Below are positions 8,239 to 16,855 of a stretch of DNA of 38,280 nt, in pieces (positions within the stretch are counted from its first letter, which is position 1; each line of letters starts with the position of its first letter). This DNA comes from CAYSYY01 sp964576115 [NCBI: uncultured Gemmatimonadota bacterium] (GTDB taxonomy: Bacteria > Blakebacterota > Blakebacteria > Blakebacterales), in assembly GCA_964576115.1 (NCBI GenBank), contig CAZNUA010000014.1, positions 33,019 through 71,298 of the forward strand. The letters are read 5' to 3'. Under the pieces are notes generated by a model. That model was not told where the DNA came from. It searched no databases and saw nothing but the letters and a program-made list of their open reading frames with translations. Position numbers and translations under genes: made by a program.

Positions 8239-9516
8239 TCAGTCAGCCGGAAGTTTTGAACCGGTCTTGTTCTGCAGTCCGGGATAGAGCTTGCGGGCGC
8301 ATTCGGGGCAGATCGAGTGGCTGAATTCCACCTGCGAGCGTTCCTGGATGTAGATATCCATCCGCTCCCACTCGCCGGTGTCGTTGCGGATCCGATGACA
8401 GTTGCTGCAGACCGGAAGCAGTCCCTCGAGCATCTGGACCTGTTTGACCGTTTCCTGCAGTTCTCCGATGAGTTTCTCGCGTTCGGATTCAGCCCGCCGG
8501 CGGGCGGTGATGTCGCGCAGTACGATTAGATGCCCACCCATCTGTCCCCCGCCAGTCTCGAACGGCGAGACATCCGCCTCGATCACTCTCGTATTTTCAC
8601 CGGTCTCTATCTCGATCTCCACGGGCCGGCCGACCGTGTCGGGCAGGGTGGAGATCCGCTCGGCCAGAAGGCTGACAGCCGCATGCCACTTTCCTCCGAG
8701 CGGGATCCGGCCGATCCGACCCAGCAGGTCCGGCGCGGCCGGATTGGCATCCACGATCCGCCCTTCGACGTCGACCACGATCATGCCCTCGCGCATGCTT
8801 TCGATCAGGGCGGTCCGGGCCACGGGACGCAGCGAGAGCAGGCCGAACCGGAAAATGGCCAGGCCGAGCAGCAGACCGGTCAGGGTAAAGACGGCCGGGG
8901 TCCAGTCCATACCGGGAATGGGATTGGCCTCGGAGAGATAGAGGGTGTTGCCGATCCAGGGGCAGAGAGTGGCGGCCAGCAGCATGAAGGACTGCGCCTG
9001 AAAGATCCGGCGGTTCTGAAAGGCCGAACGCAGCAACAGCACGGTCCCGGCCAGGACCGTGATGTAGGCCCCGCTTACCCAGACAGGGAAGAAGGGACCG
9101 CGGTCGTAGCTGAGCAGGCCGGTCACCGGGTGCAGATCGAGCCCCTGCCAGTGCAGCCCGAGCCAGGTGTTGGTCCAGACCGCCAGAAAGGTCGCCAGCG
9201 AGACGGTCCAGGCGAAGAACTGCAGATACCGGGCAAACCGCGTGCGCCAGCCGGTGTAGGCGATCGTGAAGGCGAGGAAGAGCGGGGGCGTGGTGGCGAT
9301 CCCGAAGTACTCCAGCTTCATCCAGAATTCTTTGCCTTCGACCGTGACGGCGGCCACTTCGAAGGCGCTCATCAGCGCGTATATCGAGACTGCGATCATG
9401 AGCAGAGAGAGCTGGCCGGCACCGCTCACACCGCGGATCCGACCCGCTATGACCGCCACGCTCACCGCGATCGCAGCCGTGATCAGGTAGGCGAATGGGA
9501 TGACACCGAAGAGCAT
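8239..9516 (-). CDS. 7TM-PAS sensor protein with Cys/His C-terminal tail, no kinase domain
   Basis: A 425-residue protein. Residues 1-230 hold about seven TM helices of the type found at the N-terminus of many histidine kinases and diguanylate cyclases (motif WMKLEYFGIATTPPLFL). A PAS domain follows (about 235-340: IVVDVEGRIVDANPAAPDLL, ending LRDITARRRAE), then a coiled coil (340-365). The tail is C370-x2-C373-H plus H400-x2-C403-x2-C406, ending CPECARKLYP. This tail is common at the ends of PAS and receiver proteins and looks metal-binding. There is no HisKA/HATPase, GGDEF or EAL output domain, so signalling must pass to a partner. The downstream phosphatase gene (same strand, 175 bp away) is a plausible one; that is inference. 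Confidence 0.85.
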   Translation of the reverse strand: MLFGVIPFAYLITAAIAVSVAVIAGRIRGVSGAGQLSLLMIAVSIYALMSAFEVAAVTVEGKEFWMKLEYFGIATTPPLFLAFTIAYTGWRTRFARYLQFFAWTVSLATFLAVWTNTWLGLHWQGLDLHPVTGLLSYDRGPFFPVWVSGAYITVLAGTVLLLRSAFQNRRIFQAQSFMLLAATLCPWIGNTLYLSEANPIPGMDWTPAVFTLTGLLLGLAIFRFGLLSLRPVARTALIESMREGMIVVDVEGRIVDANPAAPDLLGRIGRIPLGGKWHAAVSLLAERISTLPDTVGRPVEIEIETGENTRVIEADVSPFETGGGQMGGHLIVLRDITARRRAESEREKLIGELQETVKQVQMLEGLLPVCSNCHRIRNDTGEWERMDIYIQERSQVEFSHSICPECARKLYPGLQNKTGSKLPAD

Positions 9517-9555
9517 CGGGATTTTCTCCGCTCGGGGGTATCACAGAAAACCGTT

Positions 9556-9623
9556 CAGGAGCCTGTCGGAGTAATCCACCGGCTGCGGTCTGCGCTGGCG
9601 CCGGTTACTCCGACAGGCTCCTG
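9556..9623. repeat. REP-like 19-bp perfect inverted repeat
   Basis: The left arm 9556-9574 (caggagcctgtcggagtaa) is exactly complementary to the right arm 9605-9623. The 30-bp middle adds a further ccggc/gccgg pairing at 9579-9583 and 9600-9604. It lies in the 302-bp gap between two divergently transcribed genes, so it terminates neither; the rest of the gap shows nothing clear. It may be a REP/BIME-type or small non-autonomous mobile palindrome. No second copy was seen in this window. Confidence 0.8.
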
Positions 9624-9818
9624 GAGACGGGAAACAGCTATAGTAGACATCGCGGTTACAGATGGCAAGCGGGTGACCGGGCCCGATCCGGGAATGCACC
9701 GCTCTGACTCCTGGCGGCGGCGGGATCGACACGGTATTGTATCCGCGCGGGCCGTATAACGGTCCTCGAACCATCAAGCCGCAGACCGGTTTTCACATCC
9801 ATCCGCAAGGAGCCTCCC

Positions 9819-10922
9819 ATGGTCCGTGCCGCCGTCATGCCAGCCCCCGGAGAAACGATCGAGATCCGGGAGTACCCCGATCCCGTCCTGCAGCCGGGTC
9901 AGGTCCTGCTCGAAACCCTGGCCAGCGAGATCTGCGGTACCGACGTGCATCTCTGGCACGGTCGGCTCGAGGGGGTCCCCTACCCCCTCATCCCGGGCCA
10001 TGTCTCGGTCGGCCGGGTACTCGAAACCGCCGGGGCGGTGACGGACATCGACGGTGCCGTCATCGAACCGGGGCGGATCGTGACCTTCCTCGACGTGCAT
10101 GAAACCTGTCACGACTGCTGGTACTGCCTGGTGGCCCGCGAAGCCACCCGCTGTCCCGAACGTCAGGTCTACGGTATCACCTACGGCGCCGACGAGGGAC
10201 TTTTCGGCGGCTGGTCGGAGCGGCTGGTCATGCAGGCGGGCGTGAAGATCATTCCCCTGCCCGAGGGAGTGGAAACGATCGACTACATGGGGGCGGGGTG
10301 CGGTCTCTCGACCGCCTTCCACGCCGTGGAGCGGGCCGGGGTGAAGCTGGGCGATACGGTCGTGGTACAGGGAGCCGGCCCGGTCGGACTCTCCTGCGCC
10401 GTTTTCGCCCGGCTCAGCGGCGCCGACGACGTCATTGTCATCGGCGGCCCCGAACAGCGCCTGGAGTTCGCCCGCCGCTTCGAGGCCGACTACACCCTCG
10501 ATATCGGGTCGACCGACCGCGGTGACCGGATCGACCTGGTGCGCTCTGTGACCGGCGGTCGGGGTGCGGATGTCGTAATCGAGGCCAGCGGCAACGTAGC
10601 GGCCGTCCCCGAGGGATTCGACCTGGCCCGCGACGGGGGCACCTATGTGATCGTGGGGCAGTATACCGACGCCGGCGAAGCGAGTCTCAATCCGCACACT
10701 CAGATCAACCGCAAGCACCTCGATATCAGGGGCTGCTGGGGGACCGCCTTCACTCATGTCTACCGGGGTCTGCAGTTGCTGGCCCGCTACGGCCGGCGTT
10801 TTCCCTGGCGCGAGATGGTCACGCACACCTTCAGCCTCGACGATGTCCAGGAGGGGCTCGAGCTGGTCGAGAACTACGGCGCCGTCAAGGCACTGGTGGT
10901 GCCGGGTGAGTGGCGACCCTGA
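9819..10922 (+). CDS. Zinc-binding medium-chain alcohol/polyol dehydrogenase
   Basis: A 367-residue MDR-family NAD(P)-dependent dehydrogenase of usual length. Catalytic zinc ligands are C39 (EICGTD), H61 (PGHVSVG) and C161 (GAGCGLSTAFHA, the same position as the third ligand of horse liver ADH). The structural zinc site is complete: C97, C100, C103, C112. The Rossmann glycine motif is GAGPVG at 185-190. The conserved Glu after the zinc His (normally GHE) is Val62, which is unusual. The start has AAGGAG six bases upstream. The substrate is unknown; threonine, sorbitol or other secondary-alcohol dehydrogenases are all possible. The stop directly abuts the stop of the convergent epimerase gene with no spacer. 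Confidence 0.88.
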   Translation: MVRAAVMPAPGETIEIREYPDPVLQPGQVLLETLASEICGTDVHLWHGRLEGVPYPLIPGHVSVGRVLETAGAVTDIDGAVIEPGRIVTFLDVHETCHDCWYCLVAREATRCPERQVYGITYGADEGLFGGWSERLVMQAGVKIIPLPEGVETIDYMGAGCGLSTAFHAVERAGVKLGDTVVVQGAGPVGLSCAVFARLSGADDVIVIGGPEQRLEFARRFEADYTLDIGSTDRGDRIDLVRSVTGGRGADVVIEASGNVAAVPEGFDLARDGGTYVIVGQYTDAGEASLNPHTQINRKHLDIRGCWGTAFTHVYRGLQLLARYGRRFPWREMVTHTFSLDDVQEGLELVENYGAVKALVVPGEWRP

Positions 10923-11909
10923 TCAGCTCACCGCGCGCCGGGTGGGGATGATCTGCGTCACGCCCTCGGCGAACGGGATCTGCGGTTCCCAGTCGAGGCG
11001 GCGGCGGGTGCGTTCGTTGCGGTATCGTTTGACCGTTCCGATCCCCAAGACAGCATAGAGGGTGAGTTTCGGCGTCCTGCCGGTCAGACGCGCCCATCCC
11101 TGCGAAAGTACGGCCGCCGCCAGCGCGACCGGGAGCGGAAGGTGGACGATGCGGGCTTTCCGGCCCAGGGCGCCGAATCCGATCCGGACCGCTTCTATAA
11201 CACTCGGACATTCCGGGTCGGAGATCAGAAACCGTTCCCCCGGTTCGGTCTCGACGGTGAGCAGGGCCAATAGAGCCCGGGCCGCATCCTCGACATGAAT
11301 CAGGTTGGTCGGCTGCAGCCCATCGCCGACGACATAAAACCGCCCGGCCCGGGCCTGGTCGAGCAGCCGTCCGACGATATGGGGATCGCCGGGTCCGTAG
11401 ACGGCCGAGATCCGGGCCAGCACGGCGGGCAGACCCCGGGTTGCGGCTTCGTCGACAAGGAGTTCCGCGGCGGCTTTGGTCCCCGGGTAGGGATGCCGGA
11501 CCGGTCGGGGCGGCGCGGTCTCGTCGTATTCGCCCGGGCCGCTGTGGGCCGCGACCGAACTGACGTGCACAAACCGCTGCAGGCGCGGATTCTCCCGGTC
11601 CAGCGCCCGGAGAGCAGCCGTAATCACCCGGCGGGTGCCTTCGACGTTGACGCGTTCGTACTCGGCTCGCCGGAGCAGATCCCCGACCGCGGCGGCGGCG
11701 TGGATGACGGCGGCACATTCTCCCAGTTCGTCCATCCAGGGACCGTCGGCAGTGATATCACCCTCGACGACCCGCCCCCCCCAGGCCCGAACACGCAGGG
11801 CGGCCTGCTTCGAGCGGGCCAGACCGTATACCTCATGTCCGGCTTCGATCAGCCGCCGACCGGTCACCCCGCCGATGAATCCGCTGCCACCTGTCAGAAA
11901 GACTCTCAT
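10923..11909 (-). CDS. NAD-dependent epimerase/dehydratase family (extended SDR)
   Basis: A 328-residue extended short-chain dehydrogenase. The N-terminal nucleotide-binding motif is TGGSGFIGG (6-14). The catalytic set is S117/S118, Y141 and K145 (YPGTK). The later motifs TNLIHVEDAARA and GERFLISD are typical of 3-beta-hydroxysteroid dehydrogenase/dihydroflavonol reductase-like and sugar epimerase members. It oxidises or reduces a hydroxyl/keto group on an unknown substrate using NAD(P) in the cytoplasm. Residues 245-270 contain a hydrophobic stretch (LPVALAAAVLSQGWARL) often seen in the sterol/lipid-type branch. It is convergent with the zinc dehydrogenase, with directly adjacent stops. Confidence 0.87.
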   Translation of the reverse strand: MRVFLTGGSGFIGGVTGRRLIEAGHEVYGLARSKQAALRVRAWGGRVVEGDITADGPWMDELGECAAVIHAAAAVGDLLRRAEYERVNVEGTRRVITAALRALDRENPRLQRFVHVSSVAAHSGPGEYDETAPPRPVRHPYPGTKAAAELLVDEAATRGLPAVLARISAVYGPGDPHIVGRLLDQARAGRFYVVGDGLQPTNLIHVEDAARALLALLTVETEPGERFLISDPECPSVIEAVRIGFGALGRKARIVHLPLPVALAAAVLSQGWARLTGRTPKLTLYAVLGIGTVKRYRNERTRRRLDWEPQIPFAEGVTQIIPTRRAVS

Positions 11910-11974
11910 GATTCCCGTCCCCGATACCTGCTTGTGGTAAACCGCCGGCCGACATCCGGCGTCCTATCCATACC

Positions 11975-12856
11975 ATGTCCAGATACGGTCCGGCACTCCT
12001 GTTCTGTCTCGAACTTCTCGTGCCGTGCGCCCCGGTCCACGCTCAGATGACCAGTTCTCGGAGCGTGGCGGTCCTGCCCCTGGTCGCCTCATCATCCGAC
12101 AGCGCACTCGCAGCGGTCCTCGACCAGCGCCTGATCGAGACCATCACCCCCGCTTTACAGCGGCGCGGCCTGCAGCTCGAGCTCGTCGGACAGGATCGCA
12201 CTCCCCGCCAGATCGCCCGCCTGATCACCCAGCCGATGGATCTGCAGAAATTCACCCGCAGTCACGAGGCGGCCTTTCTGATCGGCGGGGGCCTCCACCG
12301 TCTGCCCGAGGGCGATCTACTGGCCACCCTGATCCTTTTCTGCCTCGACGAGCGCAAGATCATCGCCAGCGAGTGGCAGACCTTCAGCACGACCGAGGAA
12401 GCGGTCGCCGGAATACGCGAGATGGCCGACCAGATCGCCCGGCCGCGGACTCTCACCCCGACCGACACCCCCATCTTCTACTCCATGGTGGTCCCGGGGA
12501 TGGGGCAGCTCATGGTCGAGCAGCCGGTTCACGCCATCGCCTGTGCCGGGCTCTTTACCGCCGCCTGGTTCTCGCACCGCGAGATCGATACCCGGGTGCA
12601 TCCCGCGTATCTGGCACGGCAAAAGAAGGAGCTCAAGCGCAAGCGCATTTTCCTGATCGTCACCACCTGGTTATTCAATGTCGCCGACACCATGGCTCTC
12701 TGCCGGTGGCGCTCGCAGCAGGTCGATACGACCGTTTTCTTCTCGATTATGGAATCGCTGCGCCCGGATGTATCGATGGGTCTGCCGTCCGGTTTCTCGA
12801 TGAACGTCCGGCGTTCTTCCACACCCGGCCTGGCGGTGCGGATCGTCTTCCGCTGA
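11975..12856 (+). CDS. Secreted/envelope protein of unknown function (DUF5683-like C-terminal half)
   Basis: A 293-residue protein. A signal peptide ends near residue 24 (LLVPCAPVHAQ). Residues 28-160 look like a TolB/FlgO-type alpha/beta fold (SVAVLPLVASS at the start, then AAFLIGGGLHRL). Around residue 170 there is YSMVVPGMGQLMVEQP followed by a hydrophobic segment (AIACAGLFTAAWF), the pattern seen in DUF5683-type proteins of FCB bacteria. A second hydrophobic stretch (IFLIVTTWLFNVAD) lies near 226-240. It may be an envelope lipid- or membrane-associated protein; function unknown. It is divergent from the epimerase gene across a 65-bp gap, and its RBS is weak. Confidence 0.7.
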   Translation: MSRYGPALLFCLELLVPCAPVHAQMTSSRSVAVLPLVASSSDSALAAVLDQRLIETITPALQRRGLQLELVGQDRTPRQIARLITQPMDLQKFTRSHEAAFLIGGGLHRLPEGDLLATLILFCLDERKIIASEWQTFSTTEEAVAGIREMADQIARPRTLTPTDTPIFYSMVVPGMGQLMVEQPVHAIACAGLFTAAWFSHREIDTRVHPAYLARQKKELKRKRIFLIVTTWLFNVADTMALCRWRSQQVDTTVFFSIMESLRPDVSMGLPSGFSMNVRRSSTPGLAVRIVFR

Positions 12857-12968
12857 CAGCACCGTCCTTCGACTCCATCCCGCCTGAATCTCCTTTTCGC
12901 TTCAACTCCCCCGCTGCCCTTCCCTATCTTGAGACAGCCCCATCCGCCGCCCTATCCGGAGGTACCAG

Positions 12969-14408
12969 ATGCCTGTTTCGGTGCCCGTCAATCCATACGT
13001 CCTCGACATGGAATACGCCGTCCGGGGCCCCATCCCCCAGCGCGCCGCCGTACTGCAGCGCGAAGGCCGGACGACGATCCCCTGCAATATCGGCAATCCC
13101 CAGGCCCTGGGGCAGAAGCCGCTGACATTCCTGCGGCAGGTCCTGGCTCTGATGGAGGAACCGGGCCGTCTGGACCGGGAGAAAAAGATCAGCCGGCTCT
13201 GCGCTTCCTCGCACGAGGTCGCCGAGCAGATGCGCGAAGAGGATATCATCCCCGAATACGTGCTCGACTATGTCGCCGACATGTACGAGAACTGGCCCAC
13301 CGGGATGGGAGCCTACACCGAGAGCAAGGGACCGCTCTTCATCCGCGAGGCGATCGCCCGCTTTATCGATGCGCGTGACGGGATTTCGACCGCCTCGGGC
13401 GTGCCGGCCGATCCCGAGAGCATCTTCCTGACCTCGGGAGCCAGTGAGGGCGTGCGCTTCATCCTGGAAATGCTCATCACCGACTCCAGCGACGGGATCA
13501 TGATCCCGATTCCGCAGTACCCGCTGTATTCGGCCACCATCGTCAAATGCGGCGGCACCCAGATCAATTATTACCCCGACGAAGACGACGACTGGAGTCT
13601 GGACCGCTCGATGCTCGATGAGGCCCTGGCCGAGGCGAAGAAGAAAAAGGTCAATGTCCGGGCCATCGTGGTCATCAACCCCGGCAATCCCACCGGCGCG
13701 GTGCTCGACGCAAAGAGCGGCCGCGAGGTGGTCTCGTTCGCGCGCGAGAACGGGCTGGCGATCATCGCCGACGAGGTCTATCAGGAAAACCTCTACGGTG
13801 CCGACTGGGTCTCGTTCGCGAAGTTGATCGGCGAGGACGACATCGCCCTGTTCAGTCTGCATTCCATTTCAAAGGGCTTTTACGGCGAGTGCGGCCACCG
13901 CGGCGGCTACCTCGAAGTGCGCAATCCTCCTGCGGTCGAGAACGCCGAGACCGGATTCATGGATGTGTTACTCAAGCAGGCCTCGGTGCGTCTGAACTCG
14001 AACACCGCCGGACAGGTGCTGACCTATGTCATGGTCAATCCGCCCCCCGAAGGTTCGCCGGTCTACGCCCAGTTCGCAGCCGAGCGGGAAGCCATTCTGA
14101 CCGAGCTGTACGAGAAGGCAGTCATGATCCGGGAAGCCTTTGACAAGATGGAGGGAGTGGAATCATTCGGACGCATCGGCGCTCTCTATCACTTTCCGCG
14201 CCTGAACGTGCTGCCGAAGGGGACCGGAGATTACGAATACTGCATGGCCCTGCTCGAGGAGACCGGCATCGTGACCGTCAACGGCGCCGGGTTCGGCCAG
14301 AAACCGGGGACCAACCACCTGCGGATTGCCTTCCTGCCGCCCAAGGAGATGATCGAGGCCATGCTCCCCGACTGGATCGCCTTTCACAACACGTACGTGA
14401 CAGGCTAG
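12969..14408 (+). CDS. Alanine aminotransferase-like class I/II PLP aminotransferase
   Basis: A 479-residue fold-type I aminotransferase resembling the eukaryote-type alanine aminotransferase (GPT/ALT) branch. N-terminal CNIGNPQALGQKPLTF and NPGNPTGAVLD are family landmarks. The PLP lysine is K302 in SISKGFYGECGHRGG, the ALT signature, and the substrate carboxylate Arg lies in the C-terminal NHLRIAFLPP segment. It probably interconverts alanine + 2-oxoglutarate and pyruvate + glutamate. The start has CGGAGG seven bases upstream. A hairpin terminator follows the stop, so the gene seems to be a single transcription unit. Confidence 0.9.
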   Translation: MPVSVPVNPYVLDMEYAVRGPIPQRAAVLQREGRTTIPCNIGNPQALGQKPLTFLRQVLALMEEPGRLDREKKISRLCASSHEVAEQMREEDIIPEYVLDYVADMYENWPTGMGAYTESKGPLFIREAIARFIDARDGISTASGVPADPESIFLTSGASEGVRFILEMLITDSSDGIMIPIPQYPLYSATIVKCGGTQINYYPDEDDDWSLDRSMLDEALAEAKKKKVNVRAIVVINPGNPTGAVLDAKSGREVVSFARENGLAIIADEVYQENLYGADWVSFAKLIGEDDIALFSLHSISKGFYGECGHRGGYLEVRNPPAVENAETGFMDVLLKQASVRLNSNTAGQVLTYVMVNPPPEGSPVYAQFAAEREAILTELYEKAVMIREAFDKMEGVESFGRIGALYHFPRLNVLPKGTGDYEYCMALLEETGIVTVNGAGFGQKPGTNHLRIAFLPPKEMIEAMLPDWIAFHNTYVTG

Positions 14409-14443
14409 CCGGTACCCGACACAGACAGCTTCACCCAGATCGA

Positions 14444-14473
14444 AAAACGGCTCCGTTCTCACGGAGCCGTTTT
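14444..14473 (+). terminator. Intrinsic terminator after the aminotransferase
   Basis: A perfect 12-bp stem (aaaacggctccg at 14444-14455, cggagccgtttt at 14462-14473) with a 6-base loop, 36 bp after the stop. The A/T ends let it work in either direction. Confidence 0.85.
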
Positions 14474-14711
14474 CCGTTCCTGCTCAGATAAGGTGCGACG
14501 CGAACCCGCCCCTCGCGCCGCCGTACTCTCCTCCACTGATTATCGTAGCCGCTCGAACCGAATCTGTCCAGTGCGGCGCGAGTTGCGCCCATGAACGATC
14601 GGACGAAAACCGTCACCTCCGTCCCGGAGCTGGCACAATACGTACCGGCATGATACCGTCGCGATGCCCGTCTTGAGAAGCTATCAACGTTATACGGGAG
14701 GAACGATCACT

Positions 14712-15947
14712 ATGATCCGACCAGCCGGTCTCACAGATCTCCTGATACTCATCATTCTCTGCTGTTCCTGCACGACCGACCGGAGCACCGAGCATCGGTT
14801 TGCACTACGGACAGAAGACGGAATTTCGACTGCGATCACGACCGGGGGGCCGAAATACAACGAACCGCTCTTCACCTACGAAGAAGTCCTGATCCTGCAG
14901 CAATCCGAGGAGCGGGAGGAGAGTCTGCTCTACGAACCCGCCGTTTTCCTGAGGGATGAAGACGGGTATTTTTATATCCAGGATACCGGCAACTACCGGA
15001 TCGCCGTTTTTTCTCCCGGGGGAGAGTTCAGCCACAGCATCGGACGGGAGGGAGAAGGTCCTGGTGAGTTCCGGTCTCTTCGACTCATCTCGGTTGAGAA
15101 CTCAAACGTCACCGTTCATGACAACTGGCTTCAGCGCACCCTGATCTTCAGCCCCGACGGCCTTTTCCTGCGGGCGGTTTCCCGCCAGACAACTGCTGGA
15201 GGCCGCTATAACATGCTCTATCCCGGTCTGGAAGAGAGCCGGATACTGCTGAGCACCGTATGGGAGGGCGGAGCGAATGAGTATCGCCGGGAAGGTATCC
15301 GCATCACGATCGAGAACGCCGCTGGTGATACCCTCGCAACGATCGAGAGCCCGCTGGTGCCGATCGGATATCTATTCCGTGATCAGAATATTCGCAGTTC
15401 GGCCCCCATCCATTTCGGAGCCCGGGCCCGGACCGCCATCCGGCCCGAGAAAGGCATCCTCGTCACGACCGGTTCAGAACCCGTCCTTTCCTGGTACGAT
15501 TTCTCCGGAAACCTTCAGCGGAACATCCGGATCGAACTGGAGCCGGAAGCCGTCTCGCCCGAGGAGAGATCCGCGATCATCAACGAAATCGAGAAACAGT
15601 TCAATGAGGCTCCGAGCGATATCCACCGCACACTGGCCCGACTGCAGCGTGATTATCTGCAGATCCCCGATCGCAAAGCCTTCTGGTCAAACCTCCTCGT
15701 GGATGAAGCCGGATTCATCTGGCTGCAGAAGCCCCAGGATGCACTCGGTCTCCAGGCCGAAGGCGGTGTCCCCTATCGCTTGATCAGTCCGGACGGTGAG
15801 TACCTGGGAGATACCGCGTACCCCCTTGCCGAGGGCAGGGTTTCCCGCGGACACTTCCTGGGGTACCGCGAGAATCCCGAGAGCGGTGCTGTCGAAGCAG
15901 TGGTCTTTCGCCTTATTCCGGCGGTCCGAAGCCTGCGCTACCCGTAG
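14712..15947 (+). CDS. 6-bladed beta-propeller lipoprotein (paralog 1)
   Basis: A lipoprotein of about 411 residues. Signal peptide LLILIILCCSC gives a modified Cys near residue 20. The body is a 6-bladed beta-propeller (PF17170/NHL-like) marked by TTGGPKYNEPLFTYEE, YIQDTGNYRIAVFSPGG and IGREGEGPGEFRSL. It shares these blocks with the proteins at 16856-18169 and 19511-20779. Such proteins sit at the cell surface or in the periplasm; ligands are unknown. The ATG at 14712 is chosen over one at 14664 because it has GGGAGGA eight bases upstream and leaves a normal signal peptide. It converges on the PIN toxin gene with a 17-bp gap and no terminator. Confidence 0.85.
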   Translation: MIRPAGLTDLLILIILCCSCTTDRSTEHRFALRTEDGISTAITTGGPKYNEPLFTYEEVLILQQSEEREESLLYEPAVFLRDEDGYFYIQDTGNYRIAVFSPGGEFSHSIGREGEGPGEFRSLRLISVENSNVTVHDNWLQRTLIFSPDGLFLRAVSRQTTAGGRYNMLYPGLEESRILLSTVWEGGANEYRREGIRITIENAAGDTLATIESPLVPIGYLFRDQNIRSSAPIHFGARARTAIRPEKGILVTTGSEPVLSWYDFSGNLQRNIRIELEPEAVSPEERSAIINEIEKQFNEAPSDIHRTLARLQRDYLQIPDRKAFWSNLLVDEAGFIWLQKPQDALGLQAEGGVPYRLISPDGEYLGDTAYPLAEGRVSRGHFLGYRENPESGAVEAVVFRLIPAVRSLRYP

Positions 15948-15964
15948 CCGCTTATGTACTGAGA

Positions 15965-16387
15965 TCATTCTTCTTTAGTCTGAAATTGAGCCAGGAAGGG
16001 CTCGGGCAGGATCACTTCGGTTGTGATCGGCGGAAAATCCTGCGGATTTCTCGTCACCAGGAAATCGGCCTCGACCGCCATGGCACAGACCGCCTGAACG
16101 GCATCTTCGAAATCGTCGCCTCCCATGGCCAGGGCCTGCAGCAGACGCTGCCGGTCCACCGGAACGACCTCCACCAGGTCGAAGAGATCGAGCAGCGCGA
16201 ATCGCGCTACCTCCACACCCGCATCCCGGCTGATCAGATAGAAGATGGTAGTGATGGTATGAGCAGCCACGAAGGCCTGCAGGCGGCCGCGTTCGGCCAG
16301 CGCGAGGATACCAGCCGCTGCCTCGGCGAACGGCACCCGGTCAGACAGAAAATCCAGAACGACGTTGGTGTCCAGGAAAACCCTCAC
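15965..16387 (-). CDS. PIN-domain toxin (VapC-like RNase)
   Basis: A 140-residue PIN-domain protein. Acidic residues expected to bind Mg are visible: D6 (FLDTNVVLD), D91/D92/D95 (GGDDFEDAV) and D117 after VTRNP. HTITTIFYLI at 43-52 is typical of the PIN_3 branch. These are toxins that cleave RNA, usually tRNA or rRNA, and are held inactive by a cognate antitoxin. Its ATG overlaps the antitoxin stop (ATGA at 16384-16387), the standard order with antitoxin first. The target RNA is unknown. Confidence 0.9.
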   Translation of the reverse strand: MRVFLDTNVVLDFLSDRVPFAEAAAGILALAERGRLQAFVAAHTITTIFYLISRDAGVEVARFALLDLFDLVEVVPVDRQRLLQALAMGGDDFEDAVQAVCAMAVEADFLVTRNPQDFPPITTEVILPEPFLAQFQTKEE

Positions 16388-16617
16388 CGGCCGTACTTCC
16401 CGGCCAGATACCGCCGGTAGGCTTCGCGGTCGGCATCGGGGCCGATGATACCGCGCAGGCGTTCGACCACGGGAGAATCTGCTCCGGAGGCCCGGGTCAA
16501 GGCGACCAGATATTTCGTAACGATACTGCTGATACTGATGTCATTCTGCTCGCTGTACCGGCGGGCGGCTTCGATGACATCCTCTTCGATGCTCAGGGTC
16601 AGTTTCTTCTTCGCCAT
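16384..16617 (-). CDS. Antitoxin of the PIN toxin (DUF6364/VapB-like)
   Basis: A small protein of about 77 residues: MAKKKLTLSIEEDVIEAAR is a ribbon-helix-helix-type beginning, and the C-terminal part (RGIIGPDADREAYRRYLAGKYGR) probably wraps the toxin active site. It should bind the toxin and repress its own promoter. Two starts are possible. ATG at 16617 has AAGGA eight bases upstream; ATG at 16626 sits directly on that element and is less likely. A strong promoter with repeated sites lies just upstream. Confidence 0.87.
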   Translation of the reverse strand: MAKKKLTLSIEEDVIEAARRYSEQNDISISSIVTKYLVALTRASGADSPVVERLRGIIGPDADREAYRRYLAGKYGR

Positions 16618-16629
16618 GTTTTGCATCCT

Positions 16630-16678
16630 TATACGTATTAATTACAAAGAGTATACGTATATTTTACCCCGGCCTCAA
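16630..16678 (-). promoter_or_regulatory. Antitoxin-toxin promoter with two TATACGTAT operator-like sites
   Basis: Reading the minus strand, -35 TTGAGG (16673-16678) and -10 TATACT (16650-16655) are separated by exactly 17 bp. Two identical tatacgtat sites (16630-16638 and 16652-16660) start 22 bp apart, about two helical turns. One overlaps the -10 and the other lies just downstream of the expected start of transcription. This fits autorepression by the antitoxin. Confidence 0.7.
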
Positions 16679-16855
16679 GCACATTCCTGTATACGACAGC
16701 TCTGTTCCCGGATGAGATTGCCTCGGCCTGTATCATCGAACCTGTCATCGGAGAAGGAACAGTCTCACGTCATCGCCTCAAGCCGGTGCAGGGCCCGCCG
16801 GTAGGCCGGTTGCGGTTCCCGGATGAAGCGACCGCCCTCGCCCGGTGACTGGATG

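Noticed and set aside
8530-9759. 409-residue plus-strand open frame opposite the 7TM-PAS sensor
   Set aside because: Low-complexity antisense frame without a family match; it also runs through the palindrome.
16765-16855. Minus-strand frame ending FIREPQPAYRRALHRLEAMT that could be a decayed gene end
   Set aside because: Only about 30 codons, no start, directly after the propeller stop; too short to call a pseudogene.
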